The notes below the pieces were generated by a model, which was given only the letters and a program-made list of their open reading frames with translations, searched no databases and was not told where the DNA came from. Shown in pieces: positions 1 to 5,689 of a stretch of 10,032 nucleotides of DNA. The translations under genes were made by a program, and so were the position numbers. The DNA is taken from contig PFDC01000130.1 in the NCBI GenBank assembly GCA_002763035.1, forward strand, positions 1,763 to 11,794. The letters are read 5' to 3'. Every line of letters starts with the position of its first letter. Position 1 is the stretch's first letter. Source of the DNA: Candidatus Pacearchaeota archaeon CG10_big_fil_rev_8_21_14_0_10_35_13 (GTDB lineage: Archaea; Nanobdellota; Nanobdellia; Pacearchaeales; GW2011-AR1).

Positions 1-38
1 ATATTATCCGTAACGTGAGGTGAATTCTTAACATACAC

Positions 39-68
39 TTAGTAGTATGCTAAAACATTAGTAGTACG
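39..68 (+). promoter_or_regulatory. Direct repeat upstream of the ftsZ promoter
   Basis: TTAGTAGTATG (39-49) is repeated as TTAGTAGTACG (58-68) with one mismatch and a 19-bp phase, close to two helical turns. The first copy also overlaps a CATAC/GTATG inverted pair (32-36, 45-49). The repeats end about 12 bp before the TATA box, where an archaeal activator or repressor would bind. The binding role is inferred; no regulator is identified. Confidence 0.35.
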
Positions 69-80
69 AGAACACACAAG

Positions 81-90
81 TATATAAATA
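81..90 (+). promoter_or_regulatory. TATA box of ftsZ
   Basis: TATATAAATA is centred near 85, which predicts transcription from about 111. That leaves a leader of about 36 nt carrying the SD sequence AAAGGAGG (124-131). The predicted start of transcription lies after the in-frame GTG at 93, so that GTG is not a plausible initiation codon. Confidence 0.6.
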
Positions 91-146
91 TTGTGATTTT
101 TTACTACAAACAACAAACAACTGAAAGGAGGAAAAAAAAGAAAAAT

Positions 147-1223
147 ATGGTATTAGACTTTGCAAAAGAGGCAATACAAAACTCTTCAACGTACAGTATT
201 AACTTCGACGAGCTAAAAGCAGGAAAAGCGAATATTAAAGTATTCGGAGTAGGAGGAGCTGGATGCAACATGATAACCTGGTTATTTAACAAAGGAATCA
301 ATGGAGCAGCAGTTTACGGACTAAACACTGACGCATTACACCTAAGCATTACAAAAGCAGACGATAAAATTCTTATAGGAAAAGAACTAACTCGCGGTTT
401 AGGATGCGGAGGATACCCAACCAAAGGAAGAGAAGCAGCAAAAGAAAGCGTATCAGACATAAAGAAAGCAGTAGCAGGAGCTGATATGGTATTCGTACTA
501 GCAGGAATGGGGGGAGGTACAGGAACAGGAGCAGTGCCAGTAGTAGGACAATTAGCAAAAGAATCAGGAGCCACAGTCATCGGAGTAGTAACCATGCCAT
601 GGGAATGTGAAAGAGCAAGAATTGACAAAGCAGAATTCGGACTGCAAGAACTAAGAGATGTTACAGACACAGTAATAGTGATTGATAACAACAGATTAGT
701 AGACATTGCAGGAAACCTACCAATAGAGCAAGCATTCGCCGTAGCCAATGAATTAGTAAGCACAATGATTAAAGGAATCGTGGAAACAATTACCTTGCCT
801 TCATTGATCAACTTAGACTACGCAGACGTGTCATCTATCATGAAAAACGGAGACGTTGCGGTCATAGGAATCGGAGAAAGCGACACTCAGAACAGAGTAG
901 ACGAAGCAGTAAGACAAGCACTAACACACCCATTATTGGACGTAGACTACAGAGGAGCAACTGGAGCACTAGTACATATTACTGGAGGAAACGACCTAAA
1001 GTTAGAAGAATTCAGTAATATAGGAATGCTAGTAACTGAAAGCTTATCACCAGAAGCACAAGTCATTATAGGAGCAAGAATTAATAAAGACTTTACAGGA
1101 AAAGTAAGAGTTATAACAATAATGACAGGAGTGAAAAGCCCATACGTACTAGGAAAACAAAGGTACTCAAGTGAAGAACCAATGTCTCACATGTCAGACT
1201 TAGGAATAGAAGTACTAAGGTAA
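147..1223 (+). CDS. ftsZ: Cell division GTPase FtsZ (archaeal type, FtsZ2-like)
   Basis: Tubulin-like GTPase of 358 aa that polymerises into the division ring. Visible in order: the nucleotide-binding loop VGGAGCN, NTDALHL, LTRGLGCGG, the tubulin signature GGGTGTG within MGGGTGTGAVPVV, and the T7 synergy loop NLDYADVSSIM, whose acidic residues complete GTP hydrolysis in the next subunit. LLDVDYRGATGALVHITGG and ITGVKSPYVLGK resemble the archaeal FtsZ2 class as I remember it; the class assignment is tentative. After a short linker the protein ends in DLGIEVLR, a hydrophobic/basic tail like the conserved C-terminal peptide that docks FtsZ to a membrane anchor (SepF in archaea). ATG 147 is chosen over GTG 93 because an SD (AAAGGAGG, 124-131) and the TATA box both lie between them; its SD spacing of 15 nt is long. 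LTRGLGCGG has Cys where Ala is usual. The gene is monocistronic with no division partner in view. Confidence 0.96.
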   Translation: MVLDFAKEAIQNSSTYSINFDELKAGKANIKVFGVGGAGCNMITWLFNKGINGAAVYGLNTDALHLSITKADDKILIGKELTRGLGCGGYPTKGREAAKESVSDIKKAVAGADMVFVLAGMGGGTGTGAVPVVGQLAKESGATVIGVVTMPWECERARIDKAEFGLQELRDVTDTVIVIDNNRLVDIAGNLPIEQAFAVANELVSTMIKGIVETITLPSLINLDYADVSSIMKNGDVAVIGIGESDTQNRVDEAVRQALTHPLLDVDYRGATGALVHITGGNDLKLEEFSNIGMLVTESLSPEAQVIIGARINKDFTGKVRVITIMTGVKSPYVLGKQRYSSEEPMSHMSDLGIEVLR

Positions 1224-1241
1224 GAACGAACTGCTAAAAAA

Positions 1242-1265
1242 ATTTTTATTTTTATTTTTATTTTT
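1242..1265 (+). terminator. T-rich terminator after ftsZ
   Basis: Four perfect tandem copies of ATTTTT start 19 nt after the ftsZ stop. Archaeal intrinsic termination depends mainly on U-tracts, so this is a convincing transcript end. No strong hairpin precedes it. Confidence 0.7.
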
Positions 1266-1416
1266 AGAAGGAAAGGAAGAATTATTGTATGAACCCCCAG
1301 GTTTCTGCTCTAAATCAAGAGGGATGGTAGGGCTGTTAGACATGATTTGTTTGTGTAAATAACAGGACACTAACAGCTGAAGCTGACAGAAAAGGGTTAA
1401 AACACTAAATACAAAG
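1266..1416 (+). other. Intergenic stretch with a 9-bp stem-loop
   Basis: No convincing gene lies between the ftsZ terminator and the next promoter. GGCTGTTAG (1331-1339) can pair with CTAACAGCT (1370-1378), eight Watson-Crick pairs and one G-U, around a 30-nt loop that can form a further small hairpin. A tandem AGCTGA repeat follows at 1375-1386. A 13-codon ORF (1289-1330) ends just before the stem but has only a weak SD. It could be a small RNA or a leader remnant; I found no complete box C/D pair or tRNA features. Confidence 0.25.
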
Positions 1417-1426
1417 AAATATATAA
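1417..1426 (+). promoter_or_regulatory. TATA box of the TrmB-like gene
   Basis: AAATATATAA is centred about 25 nt before ATG 1447, so transcription should begin at or next to the start codon (leaderless). No SD is present, which agrees. Confidence 0.6.
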
Positions 1427-1446
1427 CTGATTATCTTAATAATATT

Positions 1447-2202
1447 ATGACTGATGAACTAATAATCAAGGCTTTTGAATCAGTAGGCATACCTAAAATG
1501 CAGACTACTGTTTACTTAGACTTATTAAAAAACAAAGAATCTTCTGCAACACAAGTTTCGAAAAGAACCAAGATGCATAGAGCTAACGTCTATGACACCC
1601 TAACAAAACTTAAGGAAAGAAATCTTGTTTATCTATCAACTAAAGAAGGAAAGCAAGTATTTGCTGCTTTGCCTACAGACTTAATTCTCGATGAAGAAAA
1701 GGATAGGTTAGAAAGTCTTAAATCAGCAGTGGACTACATAAAAACGGCTTATGTATCAGGTCAAACCCCAAAAGTCTATATTCTAGAAGGATTAAAAGTT
1801 ATAAAAAGCATCTTATTCGGTTTACTTGAGAAAAAATTAGACATCTGGATTTATGGTCTCGCAGAAAATGAAAGTGTAATCAAAGTTCTGAATGACAAAT
1901 TAATGCATTCCTTCCATATTGAAAGAATAAAAAAACATATTGAACTTAAAATGCTTTTTTATAAACTTCCTGATGAAGAAATAAAAACACTTAGCAACCT
2001 GAAATTTACAGAAGCCAGGTTATTACCAAAAAATCAACAGTCAAAAGAATCTCAGATAACTCAGATAGTATGCGGGGATTTTGTTTATATAACCCTCTGG
2101 ATTCATCCTATTTACACAATTGTGATAGAAAACGATATTCTTGCGAAGGAATACCTGAATTTATACGACATTCTTTGGGATTATTCTAAAAAAATAGTGT
2201 AG
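1447..2202 (+). CDS. TrmB-family transcriptional regulator
   Basis: 251 aa. The N-terminal ~75 residues form a winged helix of the TrmB/sugar-sensing type: YLDLLKNKESSATQVSKRT is helix 1 into the turn, MHRANVYDTLTKLKERNLV the recognition helix region, followed by a short wing (STKEGKQVFAALP). A helical linker (about residues 80-105, EEKDRLESLKSAVDYIKTAY) probably dimerises it. The C-terminal half (about 106-251) alternates hydrophobic strands and helices like the effector domain of this family, but no catalytic or sugar-binding motif can be named. The length matches short archaeal TrmB-like proteins. In characterised members a sugar or metabolite shifts DNA affinity; the ligand here is unknown. 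It is a single-gene leaderless transcript followed by a T6 tract (2203-2208), so its targets cannot be read from an operon partner. Confidence 0.85.
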   Translation: MTDELIIKAFESVGIPKMQTTVYLDLLKNKESSATQVSKRTKMHRANVYDTLTKLKERNLVYLSTKEGKQVFAALPTDLILDEEKDRLESLKSAVDYIKTAYVSGQTPKVYILEGLKVIKSILFGLLEKKLDIWIYGLAENESVIKVLNDKLMHSFHIERIKKHIELKMLFYKLPDEEIKTLSNLKFTEARLLPKNQQSKESQITQIVCGDFVYITLWIHPIYTIVIENDILAKEYLNLYDILWDYSKKIV

Positions 2203-2259
2203 TTTTTTATAGAACTAAGTCTCTTCCCATACAACAATTATGCTCTACTACTACGCCGG

Positions 2260-2268
2260 CATATATAC
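2260..2268 (+). promoter_or_regulatory. TATA box of the 2309-2900 unit
   Basis: CATATATAC predicts transcription from about 2290, immediately before the SD core GGAGG (2294-2298). This rules out the upstream in-frame ATG at 2240 and fixes the start at 2309 with a 10-nt spacer. Confidence 0.55.
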
Positions 2269-2308
2269 TCAACTGACTAAGGTATATTACAATGGAGGCG
2301 AAAATAAT

Positions 2309-2584
2309 ATGACGAAGATACAAAGAATGAAAAGTGACATGGCAACTGATGATAAGAGAGAAGCTGCAGATAAAGCTCTGAGTAATAGCAGAGATAGGAA
2401 TGACGCATTAACTCAAGAAAGAAGATTTGAAGCAGACAAGACCATGGGTGAGAATAGAGCAAGAAATGATGAAATAACTGCTGACAGGAGAGAGATCAAA
2501 GACGCTAGTAGCCCGAAATGGGCCTTAGCGATATTATTATTAGTAGCTGTTTTGGTTGTTGGAACTGTCCTCATTTTCCTGTAA
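2309..2584 (+). CDS. Tail-anchored hendecad-repeat protein
   Basis: 91 aa, not matched to a named family. Residues 1-70 are highly charged and strictly periodic: Arg occurs at 6, 17, 28, 39, 50 and 61 and Asp at 10, 21, 32, 43, 54 and 65, exactly every 11 residues for six turns. Arg-Asp spacing of i,i+4 implies a salt-bridged helix, and an 11-residue period implies a straight or slightly right-handed helical stalk. Ala, Thr, Met, Leu and Ile gather at the two positions 2-3 residues after each Asp and would form the packing stripe. Pairs of hendecads are themselves more alike (22-residue period, e.g. RNDALT/RNDEIT). Residues 71-91 (WALAILLLVAVLVVGTVLIF onward) are one membrane helix ending the protein, so it is tail-anchored without a signal peptide. 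SD GGAGG supports ATG 2309. A 1-nt gap links it to the next gene. It may be a membrane-associated oligomeric rod or spacer; the function is unknown. Confidence 0.8.
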   Translation: MTKIQRMKSDMATDDKREAADKALSNSRDRNDALTQERRFEADKTMGENRARNDEITADRREIKDASSPKWALAILLLVAVLVVGTVLIFL

Positions 2585-2585
2585 G

Positions 2586-2900
2586 ATGGTAAAAGCAAAA
2601 AACAAACATGCACACACAAATTATAGAGGGCGGACTGCGAGTCGTGAACAAAGGAAGAAAAACCTCAAATTCTTTGAAAATAAAGAAGATGCAATGGAAT
2701 ATGCTGGGACTCTTGCATTAAATGGTAGAAGCTATATAGCCACCTATAAGCACAATGGACAATTTAAAGACTTTGAACATGGAGAAGAAATCTATGTTAG
2801 AAAGCATAAAACAGCCCCTATAATAACCAAGGCCGTTGAAATAGTGCACCCTGTTATTAACAATACGCAACCTATTATAGAAACAATAACCTCCGTTTAG
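2586..2900 (+). CDS. Small basic hypothetical protein
   Basis: 104 aa, family not recognised. ATG 2586 lies one base after the upstream stop (TAAGATG), indicating translational coupling with the tail-anchored gene; the longer TTG reading from 2556 would run inside that gene. The first ~35 residues are strongly basic with His, Lys, Arg and Asn (KAKNKHAHTNYRGR, SREQRKKNLKF) and could touch nucleic acid or membrane. Residues 36-82 look like a compact alpha/beta unit: FENKEDAMEYAGTLALNGRS, then a strand (YIATYKHNGQFKDFEHG) and EEIYVRKHK. The last 20 residues are apolar/Thr-rich without a clear membrane helix. There are no cysteines or catalytic motif. The DUF2188 fold was considered but its Gly-Trp motif is absent. 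Confidence 0.75.
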   Translation: MVKAKNKHAHTNYRGRTASREQRKKNLKFFENKEDAMEYAGTLALNGRSYIATYKHNGQFKDFEHGEEIYVRKHKTAPIITKAVEIVHPVINNTQPIIETITSV

Positions 2901-2966
2901 ACGAAGACTTCTGGGATATGAAGTTTAATGTATGGATTAATACAAGCTTTATTACAGAGAGTCAGT

Positions 2967-2988
2967 TTTATTAAAAATAAAAAATATA
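2967..2988 (+). promoter_or_regulatory. A/T-rich promoter of the SnoaL-like gene
   Basis: Two overlapping TATA-like elements (TTTATTAAAAATA and AAAATATA) lie 17-38 nt before ATG 3005. Either would give a leaderless or almost leaderless mRNA. Upstream, a short hairpin (2905-2911 with 2920-2926, one G-U pair) just after the previous stop may mark the end of the preceding transcript. Confidence 0.45.
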
Positions 2989-3004
2989 GATAATCAAAAT
3001 AAAA

Positions 3005-3379
3005 ATGGCAAAAATAAAAAATAATGTAGAAAAGTTGAATACTTTAATTAAAGAAGGCAAAATCATGGAAGCCTTTGAAAGATATTATAGTGAAGACGTA
3101 ATTATACAAGTAAACGGAAATCCTCCAATAACTGGAAAAGAACAGAACAGAAGAAGAGAGATGATATTCCTTCAAGAAATAGAAATCTTAAATCGCGCTG
3201 AAATAAAATCAGTTACTTTTGGAGGAAAAGATGATAATGTTTCAATGACTGAGTGGGCAATAAATATTGAAAATAAAGAAGGCGTTAAAAAAACAATTCA
3301 TCGAGTAAATGTTCAACACTGGAAAGATAATAAAATAATCAACGAAAAATTATATTTTTGCGGAGACCAAAAATTTTAG
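3005..3379 (+). CDS. SnoaL-like / NTF2-fold protein
   Basis: 124 aa, the usual length of a single SnoaL-like domain. The pattern is typical: N-terminal helices (LNTLIKEGKIMEAFERYYSE), the first strand with DVIIQVNGNPPITGKEQNRR, a helix (REMIFLQEIE), then four strands, AEIKSVTFGGKDD, VSMTEWAINIEN, KKTIHRVNVQHWKDN and KIINEKLYFCG. NTF2-fold cone barrels bind small hydrophobic ligands or act as isomerases or dimer modules; the sequence does not tell which. The AFERYYSEDVIIQ and GKE signatures belong to the stand-alone SnoaL-like group often annotated only as nuclear transport factor 2 family protein. There is no signal peptide, so it is cytosolic. It has its own promoter and converges on a minus-strand gene only 5 bp away. 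Confidence 0.82.
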   Translation: MAKIKNNVEKLNTLIKEGKIMEAFERYYSEDVIIQVNGNPPITGKEQNRRREMIFLQEIEILNRAEIKSVTFGGKDDNVSMTEWAINIENKEGVKKTIHRVNVQHWKDNKIINEKLYFCGDQKF

Positions 3380-3384
3380 TAAGT

Positions 3385-3576
3385 CTACTTCTTGTTCTTG
3401 ATTAATAAGACTATAATCAATATTATAAAAAAAGACGCTGTTGCAAGATATATAAGGAAATTCTCCTCCGGGCTTGGGAAGAAGAATAATACTACTAATC
3501 CAATTAGAATAATCACCGGAACTAAATATTTATTTTTTGTTTTCACTATCCACCCTGTTGATATCAATATTCTCAT
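3385..3576 (-). CDS. Small two-helix membrane protein
   Basis: 63 aa. A short basic lead (VKTKNKYL) is followed by a membrane helix (VPVIILIGLVVLFFFP), a short polar turn (SPEENF), a second helix (LIYLATASFFIILIIVLLI) and a Lys-rich end (KNKK). Both termini are probably cytosolic. No family is recognised. An overlapping plus-strand reading (3392-3586) encodes an uneven Asn/Ile/Lys mixture, while this strand gives clean hydrophobic segments, so I prefer it. AAGG on the minus strand (3591-3588) sits 11 nt before the ATG, and the divergent TATA at 3649-3656 or a TATTTA element near 3606 could drive it. Confidence 0.6.
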   Translation of the reverse strand: MRILISTGWIVKTKNKYLVPVIILIGLVVLFFFPSPEENFLIYLATASFFIILIIVLLIKNKK

Positions 3577-3621
3577 GAATTATTAAACCTTCTGTTTGAG
3601 AGTAAATATTAGTTATCTCAT

Positions 3622-3662
3622 TAAGAGTATAGCATCATACAACTCAGCTATATATACTCTTA
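3622..3662. promoter_or_regulatory. Bidirectional TATA framed by a 9-bp inverted repeat
   Basis: TAAGAGTAT (3622-3630) and ATACTCTTA (3654-3662) are perfect inverted repeats 23 bp apart. The right arm overlaps the self-complementary TATATATA (3649-3656), which on the plus strand predicts transcription at about 3679, right at ATG 3681. On the minus strand it could serve the two-helix membrane protein with a ~50-nt leader. A dimeric repressor bound to the arms would cover the TATA; that role is inferred. Confidence 0.45.
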
Positions 3663-3680
3663 TAACCTTAAATATTTACA

Positions 3681-3869
3681 ATGAATAAAAAAGGCGTAAC
3701 AAGTTGGTTGATTTGGGCATTAATATTCTTAGGAGTAGCAATAGTTGCTGGGATATTTGGATTTGGAATTATTTCAGGAGTTTCATTTACAATCGCAAAA
3801 TGGTTAGCAATAATCTTTGTAATATTATTTATCATTTCAGTAATAGCTCATACGATAAAAAGAGCATAA
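3681..3869 (+). CDS. DUF1328-like small membrane protein
   Basis: 62 aa. WALIFLGVAIVAGIFGFG followed by the SGVSFTIAKWLAIIFVILF segment matches the DUF1328 (YtjA-like) pattern of two short membrane helices joined by a Gly-rich FGFG turn; family members are usually 50-60 aa. Helices are at about residues 8-31 and 39-58, and the protein ends in KRA. In bacteria such proteins are abundant small inner-membrane proteins, often stress-induced, with no known mechanism. The start MNKKG is shared with the 32-aa peptide at 4362. It heads a five-gene run and is probably leaderless from the TATA at 3649. Confidence 0.8.
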   Translation: MNKKGVTSWLIWALIFLGVAIVAGIFGFGIISGVSFTIAKWLAIIFVILFIISVIAHTIKRA

Positions 3870-3923
3870 GGGTTCATAATATTTATTAAAAATGAAAATA
3901 CTAACTTGGAGGATAAAATAAAA

Positions 3924-4043
3924 ATGGCAAAGAAAAGCAGGGGAGGACGAATGAAAGTAGCAAAAGCGAGAGCTAAGAAAAGCCCTGGAGGAAAAGGACC
4001 TATAAAAAACAGGCCTGCTGGGAAACATATAATGAAAACATGA
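3924..4043 (+). CDS. 39-aa very basic Gly/Lys/Arg peptide
   Basis: A gene too short for ordinary gene finders. ATG 3924 follows a good SD (TTGGAGG, 3906-3912, 11-nt spacer), and the stop at 4041-4043 overlaps the next start in ATGA at 4040-4043. The product has 10 Lys, 4 Arg, 1 His and no acidic residue, with KSRGGR, KAKKSPGGK-like and NRPAGK segments reminiscent of disordered nucleic-acid-binding tails; a role binding DNA, RNA or anionic lipid is inference. An even shorter frame (3892-3921, MKILTWRIK) precedes it and covers its SD, possibly a leader peptide. The SD, the reading-frame overlap and the position inside a dense operon are the support; the family is unknown. Confidence 0.65.
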   Translation: MAKKSRGGRMKVAKARAKKSPGGKGPIKNRPAGKHIMKT

Positions 4044-4360
4044 AAATGGCAAAAAATAATAACACCATAATGATTGTACTAATAGTTGTATTAGTGCTAG
4101 TACTCCTAGGAGGATATAGAATGATGGGGCTTACAGGAGGAATGATGCAAGGATTCTACGGACTTGGATGGCTATTCGGAATTATAGCGCTTATTGCAGC
4201 AATATGGGTGATTTATGACGTTCTTACAAACAACAGAGGATTATCCGATGGCATGAAATTATTATGGATACTACTTGCCGTGTTCTTCAGCATAATCACC
4301 GCAATAATTTATTACTTAGTCGGCAGAGATGTAAATAATGATTTTTTCAGGAAGAGATAA
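4040..4360 (+). CDS. PLDc_N-like three-helix membrane protein
   Basis: 106 aa. Three membrane helices at about residues 10-25, 41-62 and 72-95. The last two, with WVIYDVLTNN between them and GMKLLWILLAVFFSIITAII then YYLVGRD, fit the PLDc_N domain (the two-helix module found before phospholipase D/nuclease domains and also alone in small membrane proteins). No HKD catalytic motif follows, so this is a stand-alone membrane module, not a phospholipase. The linker after helix 1 is Gly/Met-rich (YRMMGLTGGMMQGFYGLG). Start: ATG 4040 overlaps the upstream stop (ATGA); ATG 4046, two codons later, is equally possible. One base separates its stop from the next small gene (TAAGATG). Confidence 0.8.
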   Translation: MKMAKNNNTIMIVLIVVLVLVLLGGYRMMGLTGGMMQGFYGLGWLFGIIALIAAIWVIYDVLTNNRGLSDGMKLLWILLAVFFSIITAIIYYLVGRDVNNDFFRKR

Positions 4361-4361
4361 G

Positions 4362-4460
4362 ATGAGAATGAATAAGAAAGGACTCGTTGGAAAAATAATC
4401 ATTATGGTGCTTGCAGTAACTGGAGGATACTTTTTACTTAAATATTTTGGGGCAATATAA
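4362..4460 (+). CDS. 32-aa single-helix membrane peptide
   Basis: A very short gene between two clear genes: ATG 4362 is one base after the upstream stop and its TAA (4458-4460) is three bases before ATG 4464. The product is a basic start (MRMNKKG), one hydrophobic helix (LVGKIIIMVLAVTGGYFLL) and KYFGAI. Basic residues, a Gly, then a hydrophobic stretch resembles a class III (pilin-like) signal, and MNKKG is shared with the gene at 3681, but there is no pilin body after the helix. It is probably a membrane miniprotein working with its PLDc_N-like neighbour; function unknown. Translation would start at 4362 or at the in-frame ATG 4368. Confidence 0.6.
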   Translation: MRMNKKGLVGKIIIMVLAVTGGYFLLKYFGAI

Positions 4461-4463
4461 AAA

Positions 4464-4964
4464 ATGGCTAATGAAAAAACCGAACAAACAAAAGAAGAAA
4501 AATTAGATGAAATAAAGGATTGTATAAACCAAGAAGACAGTTTGTACTATATACATAAAAAGAACACGGAAGCTTTTGAAAAAGAAAGCAGGGCAGAAGG
4601 AAAGGGCACAATACCAATAATGACTTATGGAGATTATGTTGTGTATTTAAAGGCAGAGGATTCAACTCTTCCAAAGATTGCTTTATCAAAGTTTAACTAT
4701 ACATCCGGGACCTTTGAGAAAAAATGGGGCCCTGATCATAAAACTATTGTTTTAACGCCAAATCATTCAAGCATTAGAAAGGTTGAGATTGAAATTCAAG
4801 GAATAGACATACATAACATGAAGTTACTACCTGATAAAACTGGTGATGTGATTGAAGATACCGCTAAAATAAAAATAACAAGACACTACAGGTTTGCTGA
4901 AGGAGACTTAGAAAATAAGGAAGATTCTAGTATAGCATCCCCCGGTGTAACTGAAGCTAGGTAG
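4464..4964 (+). CDS. Hypothetical soluble protein, last gene of the small-membrane-protein run
   Basis: 166 aa, family not recognised. The first ~48 residues are charged and probably helical (EKTEQTKEEKLDEIKDCINQ, then IHKKNTEAFEKESRAEGKG). Residues 50-145 look beta-rich: IPIMTYGDYVVYLKAED, KIALSKFNYTSGTFEKKW, KTIVLTPNHSSIRKVEIEIQ, and TAKIKITRHYRFAEGD. The tail is Ser/Glu-rich and disordered. It has one Cys, no signal peptide and no membrane segment, so it is cytosolic unless held by its partners. It begins three bases after the 32-aa peptide gene and shares that gene's A-rich pre-start sequence, so it should be co-transcribed. A beta-sandwich binding domain is possible but cannot be claimed. 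Confidence 0.75.
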   Translation: MANEKTEQTKEEKLDEIKDCINQEDSLYYIHKKNTEAFEKESRAEGKGTIPIMTYGDYVVYLKAEDSTLPKIALSKFNYTSGTFEKKWGPDHKTIVLTPNHSSIRKVEIEIQGIDIHNMKLLPDKTGDVIEDTAKIKITRHYRFAEGDLENKEDSSIASPGVTEAR

Positions 4965-5013
4965 TTCTTAATAAATAAAGAAGTTTAACCTCAGATAAAA
5001 CCTTCTCGTGTGC

Positions 5014-5023
5014 AAATATAAAA
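5014..5023 (+). promoter_or_regulatory. TATA box of the VTT-domain gene
   Basis: AAATATAAAA is centred about 27 nt before ATG 5046, predicting a leaderless transcript. No SD is present. Confidence 0.55.
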
Positions 5024-5045
5024 GGATAGGGTTCCTAAAACATAA

Positions 5046-5660
5046 ATGAAACATTACCATTATATCAAGGAAAATAACCCCACACATAAAAGGAAGGTTT
5101 TGGTGTTTTCTATTATTGTGTTAATACTACTAGTGTTTTTAGCTATTTTTTTCTATAAGTTCTGGTATAACTTTATTCAAACCACACCTATTTTGTATAA
5201 AACACTAACTTATCTAAGGTATAACTTTGTAAGTGTAACCCCCATGGGTCTATTCTATGAACATTTTATAGGAGGAATATTTTTTGTGCCTTCTGCAGAT
5301 GAACTAGTATTTTATTATGGACTGCTAAATGGAAATCCTATCATTTTTTCATATGTTACAGCATTAACAGGGTATATGCTGGCACAAATATTAAACTATT
5401 TTATTGGATTTAAAACAAGTAACTTAATGTTACATCTTGTCTCAAAGAAAAAAGTGTATAAAACTAAGAGGTTAATAAACAAATATGGACCTTATGGCAT
5501 ATTTATCTCTAATGCTATCCCTATCTTTCCAGCCCCCCTATTGATATTTGCACTCGGAGTAACAAGATATAATTTTAAGAGATTATTCATAATAACCATC
5601 CTAGCTAAGGCTTTGGAATATCTTGCTATAATAGGCATCTTTTTATTATTTTCAGGATGA
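5046..5660 (+). CDS. VTT/DedA-type (SNARE-associated) membrane protein
   Basis: 204 aa. A basic N-terminus (HKRKVLV) leads into helix 1 (about 18-38), an amphipathic stretch, and then the VTT core: VPSADELVFYYGLLNG (residues 81-96, with the conserved acidic residue Glu86), TALTGYMLAQILNYFIGF (105-122), KKVYKTKRLINKYGPYGIF (135-153), NAIPIFPAPLLIFALG (156-171) and a final helix (180-202). The KYGPYGIF...IP...G pattern is the second re-entrant half of DedA/TVP38/TMEM64 proteins, which act in lipid translocation and envelope homeostasis. The arginine that usually precedes the IP motif is Asn here, so transport details may differ. It is alone on its transcript, with the PRC-barrel genes starting 29 bp downstream from their own TATA. 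Confidence 0.85.
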   Translation: MKHYHYIKENNPTHKRKVLVFSIIVLILLVFLAIFFYKFWYNFIQTTPILYKTLTYLRYNFVSVTPMGLFYEHFIGGIFFVPSADELVFYYGLLNGNPIIFSYVTALTGYMLAQILNYFIGFKTSNLMLHLVSKKKVYKTKRLINKYGPYGIFISNAIPIFPAPLLIFALGVTRYNFKRLFIITILAKALEYLAIIGIFLLFSG

Positions 5661-5669
5661 TTTTTATAC
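5661..5669 (+). promoter_or_regulatory. TATA box of the PRC-barrel pair
   Basis: TTTTTATAC begins directly after the VTT gene stop and is centred 25 nt before ATG 5690, giving a leaderless start. Confidence 0.5.
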
Positions 5670-5689
5670 TAGCTTATCCTTAGAAAGTA

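Noticed and set aside
93..146. GTG at 93 as an ftsZ start
   Set aside because: It lies before the predicted transcription start, and the SD would fall inside the coding sequence.
314..811. 165-aa open frame on the minus strand inside ftsZ
   Set aside because: Its Ser/Thr/Pro/Ile-rich sequence is a shadow of the GGA/GCA-rich codons of ftsZ, with no start signal.
2240..2308. ATG 2240 as the start of the tail-anchored protein
   Set aside because: It precedes the TATA box at 2260; the SD and leader fit ATG 2309.
3392..3586. Plus-strand 64-aa frame opposite the two-helix protein
   Set aside because: It has no SD or TATA at a suitable distance and an uneven composition; the minus strand shows two clean membrane helices.
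4040..4360. Phospholipase D enzyme
   Set aside because: Only the two-helix PLDc_N-like module is present; there is no HKD catalytic motif.
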